Shown one piece after another: positions 46,794 through 55,458 of a stretch of 64,000 nucleotides of DNA. The stretch comes from Acinetobacter portensis (GTDB lineage Bacteria > Pseudomonadota > Gammaproteobacteria > Pseudomonadales > Moraxellaceae). Under the pieces are notes generated by a model, which was given only the letters and a program-made list of their open reading frames with translations, was not told the DNA's origin and did no database searches. The first letter of the stretch is position 1, and the number at the start of each line of letters is the position of its first letter. The DNA lies in assembly GCF_023158935.1 (NCBI RefSeq), contig NZ_CP096120.1, positions 2,108,001-2,172,000 on the forward strand. The letters run 5' to 3'. The translations under genes were made by a program, and so were the position numbers.

Positions 46794-47042
46794 TTACTTT
46801 GATTTAATGAGTGAATCTTCATGTAGAGATTCATTTAATTGATCAACAACGAGCGCCCATGAACCATCCGATTTAATTTTTTCAGCTAAAAATTGACGCT
46901 GACTTTCAGTCCAATAATCGGCTTCTGTAATTTTTGTTTGAGCATTCAATTGATGCGTCACAATAAATAATGCAATTGCATCTTCACTTGAGTCTAAGCC
47001 TAATTGTTCAAACAAATTTGTCATTCTTGGTTGTACTGTCAT
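46794..47042 (-). CDS. DUF2789-family protein
   Basis: A small soluble protein of 82 residues from the ATG at 47042, chosen because AGGAT lies about seven bases upstream; an ATG five codons earlier is open. It contains MTNLFEQLGLDSSEDAIALFIVTHQL and ADYWTESQRQFLAEKIKSDGSWALVVDQLN, the pattern of DUF2789 proteins found in Pseudomonas and Acinetobacter. No function is known. It is first in a possible two-gene unit with the DUF2628 gene. Confidence 0.82.
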   Translation of the reverse strand: MTVQPRMTNLFEQLGLDSSEDAIALFIVTHQLNAQTKITEADYWTESQRQFLAEKIKSDGSWALVVDQLNESLHEDSLIKSK

Positions 47043-47140
47043 GGTCTTATCCTGCAATTATTTGAATTCTTAAACTAAACATAACATTTTCATTTCAAAA
47101 TTAAATCATCTTTTTGTACCAATTTTTTAAGTATAAAAAA

Positions 47141-47158
47141 GCAGCACATTTGTGCTGC
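47141..47158 (-). terminator. Terminator after the HAD phosphatase gene
   Basis: GCAGCACA / TGTGCTGC stem followed on the minus strand by six T residues. Confidence 0.85.
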
Positions 47159-47178
47159 TCATATATTTGAAACTTATT

Positions 47179-47829
47179 TTAAATTGACCAGTCCTGAATA
47201 TCCCAACCTTGCTCAGTCGCTAAAACTTCTAAGCGGTCATCAGGATTTACAGCAATTGAATGGTCTGCATATTCAAGTAAAAAACGATCATTAATAGAGT
47301 CTGAATATGCCCAAGATTCTGTAACTTCACGCCCCTCTAGCCATTGGTCTAAACGAGCTAATTTTCCTTTTTGGTAACACGGAATATTAATGACTTTTCC
47401 TGTGTATTTTCCATCAACCACTTCAGCATTGGTCGCAATAATTTCGGTAATACCAAATTCTCTGAAAATAGGTGCAGTAATGAAATCTGAAGTTGCAGTA
47501 ATACCAACAAGTTCATGTCCTGCATCTTTATGGCGTTGAATTGCCTTAAAGCCTTCAGGACGCATTTGTGGTCGAATCACTTTTTGCATAAACAATTGAT
47601 GCAATTCAGTTAAGTATTCATTGTCGTGCTGAGTTAAAAACTCAAATACAAATTCATTATATGCAATTGGGTCTAACTGTCCTGCTTTATAATCTTCATA
47701 GAACTTATTATTCATTTCACGATGACGAATAGGGTCTACTAAGCCCTCATTGACAAGAAATTCACCCCAAGAATGGTCTGAATCTGTATTAAGTAAGGTG
47801 TGATCTAGATCAAATAGCGCCAATTTCAT
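47179..47829 (-). CDS. HAD-IB family phosphatase
   Basis: A 216-residue cytosolic HAD hydrolase: motif I DLDHTLLNTDS near residue 7, motif II in VGITATSD (Thr), Lys in KGKLARLD and motif III YSDSINDRFLLEYAD. The C1-type cap of about 70 helical residues places it in subfamily IB (SerB-like). Related proteins dephosphorylate phosphoserine or histidinol phosphate; the substrate is not fixed by the sequence. It is divergent from rppH. Confidence 0.87.
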   Translation of the reverse strand: MKLALFDLDHTLLNTDSDHSWGEFLVNEGLVDPIRHREMNNKFYEDYKAGQLDPIAYNEFVFEFLTQHDNEYLTELHQLFMQKVIRPQMRPEGFKAIQRHKDAGHELVGITATSDFITAPIFREFGITEIIATNAEVVDGKYTGKVINIPCYQKGKLARLDQWLEGREVTESWAYSDSINDRFLLEYADHSIAVNPDDRLEVLATEQGWDIQDWSI

Positions 47830-48012
47830 GAAAATACTCGTAAAAACTGAAATTTAAGAAAAAAATTGTAAATCTATCTCCGCTAGTCGATAGAAATTCG
47901 TTAAGATCATAGCAATTTTAACATTTTTAAACTTTGCTTTTTTTGAGTTGGATGAAAGAAATAAAAATCCCCAAAGGCAAAGGCATAAATTAAACATTAT
48001 TTAGGTAGCCAA

Positions 48013-48495
48013 ATGATCGACTCAGAAGGTTTCCGACCCAATGTCGGGATCATTTTGGCAAATGAGTTTGGACAAGTTTTATGGGCAAAACGCATTGGAC
48101 ACAATGCTTGGCAATTTCCACAAGGAGGAATCCAACTTGGAGAATCTCCGGAACAGGCACTTTATCGTGAGCTGAGAGAAGAAGTTGGCTTACTGCCCGA
48201 ACACGTCGAAATTTTAGCGCAAACTTCAGATTGGTTGCGTTATCGTTTGCCAAATCGATTTATTCGTACAGACTCTGACCCTGTATGTATTGGTCAAAAA
48301 CAAAAGTGGTTTTTACTGAAACTCACCGCATCGGCAAAGTATATTCAGTTAAATTTATCGGATCCACCCGAATTTGATCAGTGGCAATGGGTAAGTTATT
48401 GGTATCCGTTGGGTCAGGTTGTTAATTTTAAACGCGATGTTTATCGCAAGGCAATGGTGGAATTATGCGAGCAACTTCCGCATAAAAAACCTTAA
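48013..48495 (+). CDS. rppH: RNA pyrophosphohydrolase RppH
   Basis: Removes pyrophosphate from the 5' end of mRNA to trigger decay. The 160-residue Nudix protein begins [17 protein letters not shown], as RppH does, and has the Nudix box [23 protein letters not shown] at about residues 39-61. It stands 83 bp before ptsP on the same strand; rppH-ptsP is the arrangement also known from E. coli. Confidence 0.95.
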   Translation: MIDSEGFRPNVGIILANEFGQVLWAKRIGHNAWQFPQGGIQLGESPEQALYRELREEVGLLPEHVEILAQTSDWLRYRLPNRFIRTDSDPVCIGQKQKWFLLKLTASAKYIQLNLSDPPEFDQWQWVSYWYPLGQVVNFKRDVYRKAMVELCEQLPHKKP

Positions 48496-48578
48496 AAAAG
48501 TCGCATATTTATGCAGATTTTTTAGCTGAGTATTGTTATAAATAGACTGAAACTAGAATTCTAAACGGAGCAGGCTCA

Positions 48579-50876
48579 ATGTCGAATATGCAACTGGATA
48601 CCCTAAGACGTATTGTCCAAGAGATCAATGCGTCAACCAGCTTGCATGAATCTTTAGACATTATGGTCAATCAAGTGGCAGAAGCCATGCGTGTTGATGT
48701 CTGCTCTATTTATTTGCTCGACGAACGTAATCAACGTTACTTGCTTATGGCTTCAAAGGGTTTAAACCCTGAATCTGTTGGTCATGTGTCGTTGCATACA
48801 GGTGAAGGTCTTGTTGGTTTGGTTGGACAGCGTGAGGAAATTGTCAATTTAGACAATGCACCTAAACATGAGCGCTTCCTTTTCGTTCCTGAAACAGGCG
48901 AAGAAATTTACAACTCATTCCTTGGCGTACCGGTCATGTACCGTCGTAAAGTTATGGGTGTTTTAGTCGTTCAAAATAAAGAATCTCACGATTTTAGCGA
49001 AGCTGCCGAATCATTTCTTGTAACCTTGTGCGCACAGCTTTCAGGCGTTATTGCACATACACATGCGGTAAGCACGATTGACGTTTTCCGTAAGCCAAGC
49101 AATTTACCTGCCTATAAAACATTCCAAGGCGTTTCAGGTTCTGGCGGTATTGCACTTGGTCGCGCTGTTGTTTTATATCCTCCAGCAGATTTAGCAGCAG
49201 TTCCTGACCGCGAAGCTGAAGATATTAGTGAGGAACTCGAATTACTTGATCAGGCTTTACAGTCTGTTCGTAACGAAATTCAATCGCTTGATGACAAAAT
49301 GCAAGAGGCTTTAATGGCAGAAGAACGCGCTTTATTTAGTGTGTTCTTGCGCATGCTCGATGAAAATGCATTACCTGCTGAAATTAAAGAAATCATTCGA
49401 GATGGTAATTGGGCACAAGGCGCTGTACGTATTGTTATTGACAACCATATTGCGCTTTTTGCACAAATGGAAGATGACTACTTACGTGAACGTGTTTCAG
49501 ATCTTAAAGATTTAGGTCGACGTATTCTTGCCTATTTACAAGAAGCAGATTCAAGCCATCGTGAACTTACCGATGAAAGTATTCTTATTGGCGAAGAAAT
49601 TTCTACCGCTGCATTGGTTGAACTTCCTGTAGATAAAATTGCTGCCATTGTGACCACCGAAGGCGCAATGAATTCACATATGGTTATTGTGGCGCGTGCG
49701 CTTGGTATTCCAACTGTTGTTGGTGTTACTGAATTACCAATTAATGCACTCGATGATGTTGAAATGATTGTTGATGCACATCAAGGACGTGTATTTACCA
49801 ATCCGCCAAGACGTTTAAGAACTCGCTATAAAGAAATTCAAAAAGAAGAAGAATTAATAGCAAAAGATTTAAAACAATACGAAACGAAAGATACAATTAC
49901 TCCCGATGGTGTTGCGGTTAAATTATTTGTAAATACAGGCTTAATGATTGATGTTGTACGTGGCGTACAGCGTGGTGCGAAAGGCGTTGGTTTATATCGC
50001 TCTGAAATTCCATTCATGCTCCGTGACCGCTTCCCAGGTGAAGAAGAACAACGTGCAATCTATCGTCAACAATTAAGTCACTTTGCCAACAAACCTGTTG
50101 TTATGCGTACCCTAGATATTGGTGCAGATAAAGACTTACCTTACTTTTCTATTGAAGAAGAAAACTCAGCTTTAGGATGGCGCGGAATTCGCTTCACGCT
50201 CGATCATCCTGAAATTTTCTCTTCACAAATTCGTGCCATGCTTAAAGCAAGTATTGGGCTAAATAACTTACATATTTTACTTCCAATGATTACAAGCGTA
50301 AGTGAAGTAGAAGAAGCTTTATATTTATTAGACCGAGACTGGCTTGCAGTTCAAGAAGAAGAGCAAGTAAAAATTAATAAGCCAAAAATTGGCATTATGG
50401 TTGAAGTGCCAAGCGTACTTTTACAAATTGAAGAATTTGCAGAACTTGTAGATTTCTTCTCTGTAGGCTCAAATGACTTAACACAATATTTACTTGCAGT
50501 TGACCGAAATAACCCACGTGTAGCCAATGTATATTCGAACTACCACCCTGCCGTTTTGCGTGCATTAACTCGCTTAGTTAAAGAATGTCATACCTACGAA
50601 AAACCAATTAGCTTATGTGGCGAAATGGCGGGGGATCCTTTATCTGCAACCTTACTTATGGCAATGGGCTTTAATACGCTTTCTATGAGTTCGAGTAATA
50701 TTTTGCGTGTACGTAAAGCAATTTGCCATATTCCAATGACAGATGCGCAAGAATTATTAGCGCGTGCTTTGAAAATGGATAATCCGTTAATTGTAAAAAG
50801 TATGATGGAATATTATTTTAAAACGCATGGTTTAGAAGATATGGTAAAACCATCTACACGAATTGTGAGCGCTTAA
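48579..50876 (+). CDS. ptsP: Phosphoenolpyruvate-protein phosphotransferase, nitrogen PTS (EI-Ntr)
   Basis: First phosphotransferase of the regulatory nitrogen PTS, passing phosphate from PEP to NPr. The 765-residue protein has an N-terminal GAF domain (residues about 15-160, senses glutamine in relatives) followed by the enzyme I part: the phosphorylated histidine in EGAMNSHMVIVARALGIPTVVG near residue 370, then the PEP-binding barrel with RSEIPFMLRDRFPGEEEQ and SVGSNDLTQYLLAVDRNN. It follows rppH. A terminator shared with the convergent small gene follows. Confidence 0.95.
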   Translation: MSNMQLDTLRRIVQEINASTSLHESLDIMVNQVAEAMRVDVCSIYLLDERNQRYLLMASKGLNPESVGHVSLHTGEGLVGLVGQREEIVNLDNAPKHERFLFVPETGEEIYNSFLGVPVMYRRKVMGVLVVQNKESHDFSEAAESFLVTLCAQLSGVIAHTHAVSTIDVFRKPSNLPAYKTFQGVSGSGGIALGRAVVLYPPADLAAVPDREAEDISEELELLDQALQSVRNEIQSLDDKMQEALMAEERALFSVFLRMLDENALPAEIKEIIRDGNWAQGAVRIVIDNHIALFAQMEDDYLRERVSDLKDLGRRILAYLQEADSSHRELTDESILIGEEISTAALVELPVDKIAAIVTTEGAMNSHMVIVARALGIPTVVGVTELPINALDDVEMIVDAHQGRVFTNPPRRLRTRYKEIQKEEELIAKDLKQYETKDTITPDGVAVKLFVNTGLMIDVVRGVQRGAKGVGLYRSEIPFMLRDRFPGEEEQRAIYRQQLSHFANKPVVMRTLDIGADKDLPYFSIEEENSALGWRGIRFTLDHPEIFSSQIRAMLKASIGLNNLHILLPMITSVSEVEEALYLLDRDWLAVQEEEQVKINKPKIGIMVEVPSVLLQIEEFAELVDFFSVGSNDLTQYLLAVDRNNPRVANVYSNYHPAVLRALTRLVKECHTYEKPISLCGEMAGDPLSATLLMAMGFNTLSMSSSNILRVRKAICHIPMTDAQELLARALKMDNPLIVKSMMEYYFKTHGLEDMVKPSTRIVSA

Positions 50877-50880
50877 CTTT

Positions 50881-51072
50881 TTAAAATATTGAGAAGTTAA
50901 AGAAACAAAAAGGGAGATAATCATTTGAGTATCTCCCTTTTTTGTGTTTTGAATAACCACGTTTGGCATCTTTTTTCCGATCTAAAAAAGTTTGGCTCTT
51001 ATTAAAATCGTTCATGTGTTTTGCCACAAAGTTATGAACTACAACTTCTGGCATTTGCTTTTTCTTTGCCAT
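50881..51072 (-). CDS. Small basic protein, uncharacterised, running through a terminator
   Basis: A 63-residue, Lys-rich frame starting MAKKKQMPEVVVHNFVAKHM, followed by NDFNKSQTFLDRKKDAKRGY. This front part resembles short conserved gammaproteobacterial proteins of about 45-60 residues that I recall as uncharacterised. The last 20 or so residues (after KHKK) are encoded by the terminator hairpin at 50907-50943 and by the flank of ptsP, and turn hydrophobic (LPFCFFNFSIF). The natural stop may have been lost by mutation. The start is plausible: AAAGGTGT lies upstream. Confidence 0.6.
   Translation of the reverse strand: MAKKKQMPEVVVHNFVAKHMNDFNKSQTFLDRKKDAKRGYSKHKKGRYSNDYLPFCFFNFSIF
50907..50943. 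terminator. Bidirectional terminator between ptsP and the small basic gene
   Basis: AAAAGGGAGAT / ATCTCCCTTTT stem with a loop of about 12 bases and T runs on both strands. It lies inside the minus-strand reading frame. Confidence 0.85.
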
Positions 51073-51591
51073 TTGAACACCTTTTTTAGTTGAAACATCT
51101 TGAGGATGCTGTGCATATAATGCGCTCTAATTTTAAAAATTCAAGTCCAACTCAACACTTAGAGAATTAAAATATTTATTGATGTTTAAGTTAATTATCG
51201 TGTTAATTACTATTTTTAAATTACTATAGTGTTTATACACATGTAAATCACCTTAACTACAAAAAATATTAGAAAATTATATTTAATTACAGTTATTTAT
51301 TTTTATCGAACTTTCCACTTAATCATACAAATTTATCCAATTTGTAAAAAAGGTAGTTTCACTTTAAATTATAGTAAATTCAATATTTATGAGTACTTTA
51401 GATCGTGTATGATAAAGATTGAACAAATATAATTGAGAATCATTTTATTTAAAATTTTAATCTAAATAAAATATTCTCGTGCCATAATTGGCTTTACAAA
51501 ACATATAAACTTCATCTATTTAGAGCATGATATTTATATTAAAAGTCTTAACTGTTTCCACAGACTATTTAAGAATTAACGGAGAAGCACA
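51073..51591. other. Long upstream region of katA
   Basis: A 519-bp, very AT-rich gap with no credible reading frame. It contains the long imperfect inverted repeat at 51435-51478. The small basic gene's promoter should lie at its left end and the katA promoter at its right end. No other structure was recognised. Confidence 0.55.
51435..51478. repeat. Imperfect 16-bp inverted repeat upstream of katA
   Basis: Left arm GAGAATCATTTTATTTA (51435-51451) and right arm TAAATAAAATATTCTC (51463-51478) pair over 16 bp with one bulged C and an 11-base loop. The left arm includes GAGAATCATT, the core half of a Fur box. It lies 114 bp before the katA start codon. Confidence 0.8.
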
Positions 51592-53112
51592 ATGAGCCAA
51601 GATCCAAAAAAATGTCCTGTATCCCACCTTACAACAGCTTTTGGTGCGCCAGTAGTAGATAACCAAGACAGTTTAACGGCAGGTGCTCGCGGACCGCTTT
51701 TAGCACAAGACTTATGGTTAAATGAAAAACTCGCTAACTTTGTACGCGAAGTTGTGCCTGAGCGTCGTATGCACGCAAAAGGTTCAGGTGCTTTCGGTAC
51801 TTTTACCGTAACTAAAGATATTACAAAATATACGCGTGCAAAAATTTTCAGTGAAGTTGGTAAAAAAACTGAAATGTTCGCACGTTTTACAACCGTTGCG
51901 GGTGAACGTGGTGCAGCTGATGCTGAACGCGATATCCGTGGTTTTGCTTTAAAATTCTATACAGAAGAAGGCAACTGGGACATGGTGGGTAATAACACAC
52001 CTGTGTTCTTCCTACGTGATCCACGTAAATTCCCAGATTTAAACAAAGCAGTTAAACGCGATCCAAAAACAAACTTACGTAGTGCTACATACAACTGGGA
52101 TTTCTGGACACTTCTTCCTGAAGCGTTCCACCAAGTAACAATTGTTATGTCGGATCGTGGTATTCCTGCAAGCTACCGTCATATGCACGGTTTTGGTAGC
52201 CACACATACAGCTTCATTAATGCAAATAATGAACGTTTCTGGGTTAAATTCCACTTCAGAACTCAGCAAGGTATTAAAAACCTAACAAATGCTGAAGCTG
52301 AAGCGATCATTGGTAAAGATCGTGAAAGTCATCAAAAAGATTTATTCGATGCAATCGAAAAAGGCGACTTCCCGAAATGGACAATGTACGTTCAAATTAT
52401 GCCTGAGCTTGATGCAGAGAAAGTTCCATATCACCCATTTGACTTAACTAAGGTTTGGCCACATGCTGACTATCCTCTTATTGAAGTTGGTGAGTTTGAA
52501 TTAAACAAAAACTCTGAAAACTTCTATTTAGATGTTGAACAATCTGCATTTGCGCCGAGCAACCTTGTTCCAGGTATTGGTGTTTCACCTGACCGTATGT
52601 TGCAAGCTCGTTTATTTAACTATGCCGATGCACAGCGCTACCGTTTAGGTGTGAACTATCAACAAATTCCTGTAAACGCAGCACGTTGCCCTGTTCACTC
52701 AAACCATCGTGATGGTCAAGGTCGTGTAGATGCTAATTATGGCGGTTTACCACACTACGAACCAAACAGCTTTGGTCAGTGGCAACAACAACCTGAATAT
52801 AAAGAGCCACCGCTTAAAATTTCAGGTGATGCAGATCATTGGGATTATCGTCAAGATGATAACGATTATTTCAGCCAGCCACGTGCATTGTTCAACTTAA
52901 TGACAGATGAACAAAAGCAAACTTTGTTTAGTAACACAGCAGATGGTATGGGTGATGCTTTAGACTTCATCAAATACCGTCATATTCGCAACTGTTATGC
53001 ATGTGACCCTGCATACGGCGAAGGTGTTGCAAAAGCACTAGGTATGACTGTTGCAGATGCTCAAGCAGCTCGTGATTCTGATCCTGGTCGTAACAACCCT
53101 GGTTTCCTTTAA
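51592..53112 (+). CDS. katA: Monofunctional heme catalase
   Basis: Decomposes hydrogen peroxide. The 506-residue protein is a small-subunit, clade-3-type catalase: the distal heme His in [14 protein letters not shown] near residue 60, the distal Asn in [15 protein letters not shown], and the proximal heme Tyr in [24 protein letters not shown] precedes the ATG. No signal peptide. The long upstream region with an inverted repeat suggests control by oxidative stress or iron. A terminator follows. Confidence 0.94.
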   Translation: MSQDPKKCPVSHLTTAFGAPVVDNQDSLTAGARGPLLAQDLWLNEKLANFVREVVPERRMHAKGSGAFGTFTVTKDITKYTRAKIFSEVGKKTEMFARFTTVAGERGAADAERDIRGFALKFYTEEGNWDMVGNNTPVFFLRDPRKFPDLNKAVKRDPKTNLRSATYNWDFWTLLPEAFHQVTIVMSDRGIPASYRHMHGFGSHTYSFINANNERFWVKFHFRTQQGIKNLTNAEAEAIIGKDRESHQKDLFDAIEKGDFPKWTMYVQIMPELDAEKVPYHPFDLTKVWPHADYPLIEVGEFELNKNSENFYLDVEQSAFAPSNLVPGIGVSPDRMLQARLFNYADAQRYRLGVNYQQIPVNAARCPVHSNHRDGQGRVDANYGGLPHYEPNSFGQWQQQPEYKEPPLKISGDADHWDYRQDDNDYFSQPRALFNLMTDEQKQTLFSNTADGMGDALDFIKYRHIRNCYACDPAYGEGVAKALGMTVADAQAARDSDPGRNNPGFL

Positions 53113-53140
53113 TTTCTAAATATTAGAAATTAAAAATAAA

Positions 53141-53167
53141 AAACCACCTCGAAAGGTGGTTTTTTTA
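53141..53167 (+). terminator. katA terminator
   Basis: AAACCACCT - CGAA - AGGTGGTTT followed by T residues. Confidence 0.93.
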
Positions 53168-53181
53168 TAGTTACTATTTTG

Positions 53182-54255
53182 TTAGACAATAATTTTCTTG
53201 CCTTCACGAATACAATAAAAAGGATTCACCAATTTAGATGAGTTTCGCATAGCTTTGTGTAAGTCTTCTTCTGGCTGATCTCGGCTTTCATCCGTTAGTT
53301 GGAACGTACGGTAATGAATTGCAAGAGAGCATTTCGCATGTAAGTCCTTATGCGCTTGAAAAGCATCTTCAGGGTTCATGTGCATATAACGTAAAATATG
53401 ACGTGGCTCATAAGCCCCAATAGGTAAAAGTGCAATTCTTGGCGCACCTAATTTTTGCTTAATGTCTTTAAAATGTGAGGCATAACCTGTATCACCAGCA
53501 AAATAACAATGATCTTTACCATTAGAAATAGAAAAGCCACCCCACAATGCACAATCTTGATCTCTAAAACCACGCCCTGAACCATGTTGAGCTGGTGTAT
53601 ACGTAATTTTTAAACCATGAAATTCTATAGATTCCCACCAATCTAACTCAGTTACATGGAACTCATCAGGCAAGTAAAAAGAGTTTCCAAGCCCTGTATA
53701 AATCATCATGCCAAATTTATTGTGCAACCATTGTAAAGTTGCAATATCCATATGGTCATAATGATTATGGCTTAATAAAACACCATCAATATGCGGCAAA
53801 TCTTCTAAGCGAATGCCCGCAGGACAAACACGCCGAGGTCCCATTCCCTGCTTCGGACTTGCATAATCTGCCCAAACAGGATCTGTTAAAAAGTTATAAG
53901 GACCAATTTTTATAAGTGCTGTTGCATGTCCTATAAACCAAACATTCCAATCATCTAAACTGGCATGAGGTCTTTGTTCTGGAGCAACTTGCACAGAACC
54001 ATTTCTATCTTCGTATTCTTTTTGAATATCAACATCCCACGTATAAGATTTACGTGTAAGAAGCCATTTGTACAAATCCGATTTTGATGTTTTTTCTACT
54101 AAACTAACCGTATTAAAAAACTGCTTACCATTGAAATGTTCTGACTGTAAGTATTCAAATTTAGGTTGCACCCACAAGTGAGAAAGACAACTTTGAGTCG
54201 CCAACTGAGTATGATGATGTTCTGTTACGCTTGAGTCATGAGAAGATTTATACAA
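53182..54255 (-). CDS. Metallo-beta-lactamase-fold hydrolase (NAPE-PLD/UlaG-like)
   Basis: A 357-residue cytosolic metallohydrolase. The metal-binding motif HNHYDHMD lies near residue 160, further ligands appear in TPAQHGSGRG and FAGDTGYASH, and the final HYRTFQLTDE histidine is present. The sequence around WFIGHATALIKIGPYNFLTDPVWADYASP is typical of the NAPE-phospholipase D-like branch. The lipid or lactone substrate is unknown. The first about 40 residues are His/Ser-rich and may be non-catalytic. It converges on katA and is monocistronic. Confidence 0.85.
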   Translation of the reverse strand: MYKSSHDSSVTEHHHTQLATQSCLSHLWVQPKFEYLQSEHFNGKQFFNTVSLVEKTSKSDLYKWLLTRKSYTWDVDIQKEYEDRNGSVQVAPEQRPHASLDDWNVWFIGHATALIKIGPYNFLTDPVWADYASPKQGMGPRRVCPAGIRLEDLPHIDGVLLSHNHYDHMDIATLQWLHNKFGMMIYTGLGNSFYLPDEFHVTELDWWESIEFHGLKITYTPAQHGSGRGFRDQDCALWGGFSISNGKDHCYFAGDTGYASHFKDIKQKLGAPRIALLPIGAYEPRHILRYMHMNPEDAFQAHKDLHAKCSLAIHYRTFQLTDESRDQPEEDLHKAMRNSSKLVNPFYCIREGKKIIV

Positions 54256-54339
54256 GGTTTAAGCGCCTCCACTTATTTTTTACAAGTCATGTTATTTCTT
54301 TGTTAGAGGTGTTTCTTTTATAGACAACATCATACCTAT

Positions 54340-54368
54340 AACCTACAGACAAGTTCCTGTAGGTTTTT
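54340..54368 (+). terminator. Orphan plus-strand terminator, possible end of a small RNA
   Basis: AACCTACAG (54340-54348) and CTGTAGGTT (54357-54365) form a perfect stem, followed on the plus strand by TTTTTGTTTCTTTTTT. The minus strand lacks a T run. No plus-strand gene ends here: both flanking genes are on the minus strand. Confidence 0.65.
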
Positions 54369-54432
54369 GTTTCTTTTTTAGTGATTTAGATAAACAAAAG
54401 CATATTAAATAGTCGTGCTTTAGACATAAAAA

Positions 54433-55338
54433 TTAGCCCGAAAAATACTGTACTTTCCACTCTTTCCAGAAGTATAAAACAATACCAAACATCACAATGG
54501 CAACCCCTACAAATGTATAAGTACTAATGTGCTCATGATTTAAAGTTGCCCCTAAAACTAAGGCAATAATAGGTGTCATTACGTTACTTAAAGATACAGT
54601 TGATGCTGCTAAGCGTTTGATTAGCCAAAAATAACAGAGCATTGCCACAATAGATGACAAAATCATTGTGAATAAAAAACCAAACATTGCTTGTGAACTT
54701 GGCAATGCCGTTGGGAAACTCTGCCAAATAAATGGAATTAAAAACAATGAACCCACAGCTGAAACTAATAAAGATCCTGTTGCTTGTGACATTGGTTTAA
54801 GTGGTGCATTAATTTGCTTCACCCAAAAAATTGAGCTGATATAAGACACCATACTAATGAGCATAAGCACAACGCCAATTGGGTTCACTTTTGAGTCTGC
54901 TGAATCTGCAAAGACAAAAACTAAACCTGAAACAGCAACGACCATTCCAAACCATTGCAAAGCAACAAGCTTATGCGTTTTTAAAATGACATGACCAATT
55001 AAGCCTGCAATTAAGGGCGAAAAACCAAAAAGTAATGCCATTAATCCAGATGTTAAATAATTTGCAGCTAAGTAAATAAAAAGCTGAGCACCAATTAAAT
55101 TTAAACTTCCTGCTACATAACTTTTTAAAGAAATTTTATCGAAAGGTAAAGGATTTCGTATTACTGCAAGAATAGCCAATGCAATAATACAAGCACCAAA
55201 ATAGCGAATAACAAGTACCCACATTGGATGGTATTCGGCAATACTCCAGACAATTGCAAGCGGTGTGGTTGCCCAAATTAGAACAAGCAAAGCATAAATA
55301 CTTGCTGTAACAACTAAGGATGATGAGTTTGAATTCAT
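54433..55338 (-). CDS. EamA/DMT-family transporter
   Basis: A 301-residue permease from the ATG at 55338 (MNSNSSSLVV). The frame is open further upstream to 55455, but that part runs through the hcaD terminator, so I reject the longer start. It has about ten hydrophobic segments, with APLAIV/WATTPLAIVWSIAEYHPMW at the front and FGFSPLIAGLIGHVILK in the middle, as in EamA transporters. It lies just downstream of the hca operon but behind a terminator. A role in moving aromatic acids or their products is possible but not shown. Confidence 0.85.
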   Translation of the reverse strand: MNSNSSSLVVTASIYALLVLIWATTPLAIVWSIAEYHPMWVLVIRYFGACIIALAILAVIRNPLPFDKISLKSYVAGSLNLIGAQLFIYLAANYLTSGLMALLFGFSPLIAGLIGHVILKTHKLVALQWFGMVVAVSGLVFVFADSADSKVNPIGVVLMLISMVSYISSIFWVKQINAPLKPMSQATGSLLVSAVGSLFLIPFIWQSFPTALPSSQAMFGFLFTMILSSIVAMLCYFWLIKRLAASTVSLSNVMTPIIALVLGATLNHEHISTYTFVGVAIVMFGIVLYFWKEWKVQYFSG

Positions 55339-55412
55339 AAATAGCTCAATTAAATTTTCATGAAAGAATTGAACCAATTTATTGTTCAAATCCATGATCA
55401 AACAGGCATAAA

Positions 55413-55444
55413 AAAGCAGACCGAAGTTACCCAAGGTCTGCTTT
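55413..55444 (-). terminator. Terminator of the hca operon
   Basis: AAAGCAGACC (55413-55422) and GGTCTGCTTT (55435-55444), 12-base loop, with a T run on the minus strand. It lies 15 bp after the hcaD stop codon. Confidence 0.88.
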
Positions 55445-55458
55445 CGTATAAACAAATA

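Noticed and set aside
55339..55455. N-terminal extension of the DMT transporter
   Set aside because: These 39 codons overlap the hca operon terminator. The ATG at 55338 gives a protein of normal EamA length.
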